Source: Bacteroidales bacterium (GTDB taxonomy: Bacteria > Bacteroidota > Bacteroidia > Bacteroidales > JAADGE01). From it: 44,528 bases of DNA. Position 1 is the stretch's first letter, and every line of letters begins with the position of its first letter. A model generated the notes under the pieces. It saw only the letters and a list, made by a program, of their open reading frames with translations, had not been told where the DNA came from and did no database searches. Below, piece by piece: positions 42,867-44,528 of the stretch. The translations under genes and the position numbers were made by a program. The stretch is taken from positions 1 to 44,528 of the forward strand of contig JAKISF010000028.1 of the NCBI GenBank assembly GCA_021648725.1. The letters are read 5' to 3'.

Positions 42867-44528
42867 TTATTTAACAGAGCCTTCAATAATCCCAATCTCC
42901 TCCTCCGTAAGCTCATACAACTCATAAACCATTTTATCAATTTCTTTGTCGGTTTGGGCTATTTGGGTTTGGACTTGGTTTATTTCTTGTTTGTATGTGT
43001 CGAAATAATCTTCCCACTCATCTTGTTGGGTGAGGGAGAGTTTTATTTTTTGTTTTTTTAGTTCTGCTATAAATGTTTTAAAATCGTAATTGTAGAAATT
43101 TTGTAGTTTGCCGGTTATTTTTTCTATTTCTAAATTTGATTGTATGCGTTTTATAAATTTATCTGATTTTTCTTGCAGTTCTTTGTTTAGGGAAAGCATT
43201 AAATCTGCTTTTTCTATGAATGGTTGTTGGTTTTCTTGTGAGATTTCTTTTATTGGTATGTGAAAAAGGTTTTGAGTTGAAATAGCATTTGTTAAAGACG
43301 AATTATTTGTGAATTTTTTTTGGTAATAATAATTTATAAGATTGGAATTTAATACACATAAAAGATATTTAAGACTAAGTTTTGATTTATTTGTTATAGC
43401 GTAAGTAGTGCCCAAATTATAATATTGATTGTTGTCATAAGTTATAACAAAATTAATATTAATCATTTGCATAATTAATTTCTCATTAGATTTAAAAATA
43501 TTCTCATTTCTGGCTCTAAGAAGTTTTTCTTTGTCATAAAATATGAATTCGTCATTAACTAAATAATTATATCGTTTAATACCTTTTCCTCTTACTATTT
43601 TTTTATAAGTATTATCAAGTTGAGATTTTGACAAAAAAAGTTTGTCATTTCCTGTAACTATACCATTGTTTATATTTACATAATTTTTAAGATATTTGGA
43701 ATTATGTTCAATTAGTTTTAAATTTTTTCGGTCTTCCAAACTTGAATAAATGCCATATATATATTGTTCAGATTGTAGAAAAACACTTTGAAGTTGTTTA
43801 TTTTCCATAATCTTATCTGCAATTCTGTAAAATTCAACATTAATTTGGTCATTTAATATTTTTCCTTTTTTCAGAATGAATGTTGCAGTTTCTGCAACGA
43901 CATCTTTGAATTGTCCAGCTCCCCAATCTGTTAGTAATTTAATATCAAAATTAGTAAGAATAAATTTTCTAATTGAAGTGTAACTATTAGTTTTAAAAAT
44001 GTTTTTATGGAAAATATAACTTGTAATTCCATCAACTTTTAAAATAGATTTATTTAACTCAATAAAAGGTGCTATCAAATTTAGTTTTGTTGTTTTAAAC
44101 TTATCAGTTCCTGACTTTTCAAATGAGTTCGGAAATGCTTGATATAAAAAAAAGAGTTCAGTCTTATTAAATCCTCTGTTATCTACATACGGCGGATTAC
44201 CAATAACAACATCAAAACCGCCATTATATTCCGAGCGAAAGGCATGCTTTGCCGTGCAACTTATTTCTTTTGCCATATTTTGCAATTCTTTGTTTTCAGG
44301 CAGTTCGTGTTTTATTCGGTTATTTACGATATAATTTAGGGTATTTCGGTATTGTTCTTTATCGGTTATTTTTTTCTTTCCGAATTTTTGCACCCAGAGG
44401 GAGTTATATTTTTTTTTATTCTTCTCGGCTTTCGAGTTCGTTTCTTTCTCCGACAAGGGGACATGTCCCCTTGTTGCTGCTGTTGCAGCAGCAGGTACAG
44501 TTATTCCTTTTTCTATATTATATTTTCT
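42867..44528 (-). CDS. Type IIG / Eco57I-like restriction-modification enzyme (partial, 5' end beyond window)
   Basis: The frame stays open from the stop at 42867 to the window edge (553 residues seen). Any start near 44456 (TTG) is not real: open codons precede it. The adenine-methyltransferase motif IV is FDVVIGNPPYVDN, about 105 residues into the visible part. The following FIELNKSILKVDGITSYIFH and the C-terminal TYAITNKSKLSLKYLLCVLN, INYYYQKKF and IPIKEI look like a TaqI/Eco57I specificity domain. The C-terminus has a coiled coil. It would methylate adenine and, if full length, cut DNA. The N-terminal nuclease and SAM motif I are outside the window. Two palindromes lie in its coding sequence. 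Confidence 0.75.
   Translation of the reverse strand, partial: RKYNIEKGITVPAAATAATRGHVPLSEKETNSKAEKNKKKYNSLWVQKFGKKKITDKEQYRNTLNYIVNNRIKHELPENKELQNMAKEISCTAKHAFRSEYNGGFDVVIGNPPYVDNRGFNKTELFFLYQAFPNSFEKSGTDKFKTTKLNLIAPFIELNKSILKVDGITSYIFHKNIFKTNSYTSIRKFILTNFDIKLLTDWGAGQFKDVVAETATFILKKGKILNDQINVEFYRIADKIMENKQLQSVFLQSEQYIYGIYSSLEDRKNLKLIEHNSKYLKNYVNINNGIVTGNDKLFLSKSQLDNTYKKIVRGKGIKRYNYLVNDEFIFYDKEKLLRARNENIFKSNEKLIMQMININFVITYDNNQYYNLGTTYAITNKSKLSLKYLLCVLNSNLINYYYQKKFTNNSSLTNAISTQNLFHIPIKEISQENQQPFIEKADLMLSLNKELQEKSDKFIKRIQSNLEIEKITGKLQNFYNYDFKTFIAELKKQKIKLSLTQQDEWEDYFDTYKQEINQVQTQIAQTDKEIDKMVYELYELTEEEIGIIEGSVK
44453..44492. repeat. Two palindromes inside the methylase coding sequence
   Basis: 44453-44474 is a perfect 22-base palindrome centred on ACATGT, with arms ACAAGGGG and CCCCTTGT. 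44476-44492 is a second hairpin, GCTGCTG-TTG-CAGCAGC. Both are in frame and encode an Ala/Thr-rich stretch (PAAATAATRGHVPL) that looks unlike the Lys/Asn-rich sequence around it. Confidence 0.7.

Noticed and set aside
44454-44456. TTG at the middle of the visible methylase as start codon
   Set aside because: The frame is open upstream to the window edge and the methyltransferase lacks its first motifs, so the true start is outside.
1-44528. CRISPR arrays, rRNA or tRNA genes
   Set aside because: No regularly spaced direct repeats, no rRNA sequence and no tRNA-like cloverleaf apart from the tmRNA ends were noticed.

Overview
The window looks like the chromosome of an AT-rich member of the Bacteroidota. 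Evidence for this: TonB receptor / DUF4249 lipoprotein / FecR / ECF-sigma genes in a row, an HU-like (CCDC81-type) plus SPOR membrane protein, a GHL10 glycoside hydrolase, a tmRNA whose tag ends in NNYALAA, and several TAnnTTTG-type -7 promoter elements. A complete set of [FeFe]-hydrogenase maturases suggests an anaerobic or facultative, hydrogen-related lifestyle.

Layout. Positions 121-13112 (minus strand) hold a tightly packed polysaccharide operon: six GT4-type glycosyltransferases, one GT2 polyprenyl-phosphate glycosyltransferase, a GT39-like membrane glycosyltransferase with a LamG-like tail, two methyltransferase-like proteins, a UDP-glucuronate 4-epimerase-type enzyme and a sulfotransferase. 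The sulfotransferase is cut off at 121 by the end of an insertion element that runs off the left edge. No flippase or polymerase is visible. Positions 13266-24754 are mostly housekeeping: a DnaQ-type exonuclease, an FAH-family protein and NadD (plus strand); GHL10 hydrolase and GalE (minus); HU-SPOR protein (plus); PrmA and TrpS (minus); PyrH (plus); an outer-membrane-type protein (minus); and an OmpA lipoprotein (plus). A 171-bp hairpin-rich element with perfect inverted ends sits exactly on the pyrH stop codon, and a 71-bp inverted-repeat element follows the OmpA gene. Next come a small CZB zinc-sensor protein and an unrecognised lipoprotein.

Positions 27020-34014 are the most distinctive part. 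hydG-hydF-hydE (minus) are divergent from a large plus-strand protein that joins, in order, two ferredoxin-type clusters, an H-cluster domain, an extra four-Cys Fe-S module, two PAS-like modules separated by a coiled coil, and an apparently intact SpoIIE/PP2C phosphatase. It reads as a one-polypeptide H2/redox sensor with phosphatase output, with its maturation machinery next door. No catalytic hydrogenase is present in the window.

Positions 34018-39180 (minus) are an ECF sigma / FecR / TonB receptor / DUF4249 surface-uptake unit. A saccharopine/alanine dehydrogenase-family enzyme (39227-40441) and the tmRNA gene with its own terminator (40629-41068) follow. The right end (41086-44528, minus) is accessory: a secreted protein with a possible BECR-type nuclease motif, a leftover C-terminal fragment of a restriction-methylase gene, a RhuM-family protein, and a type IIG/Eco57I-like methylase gene that runs off the right edge and contains two in-frame palindromes.
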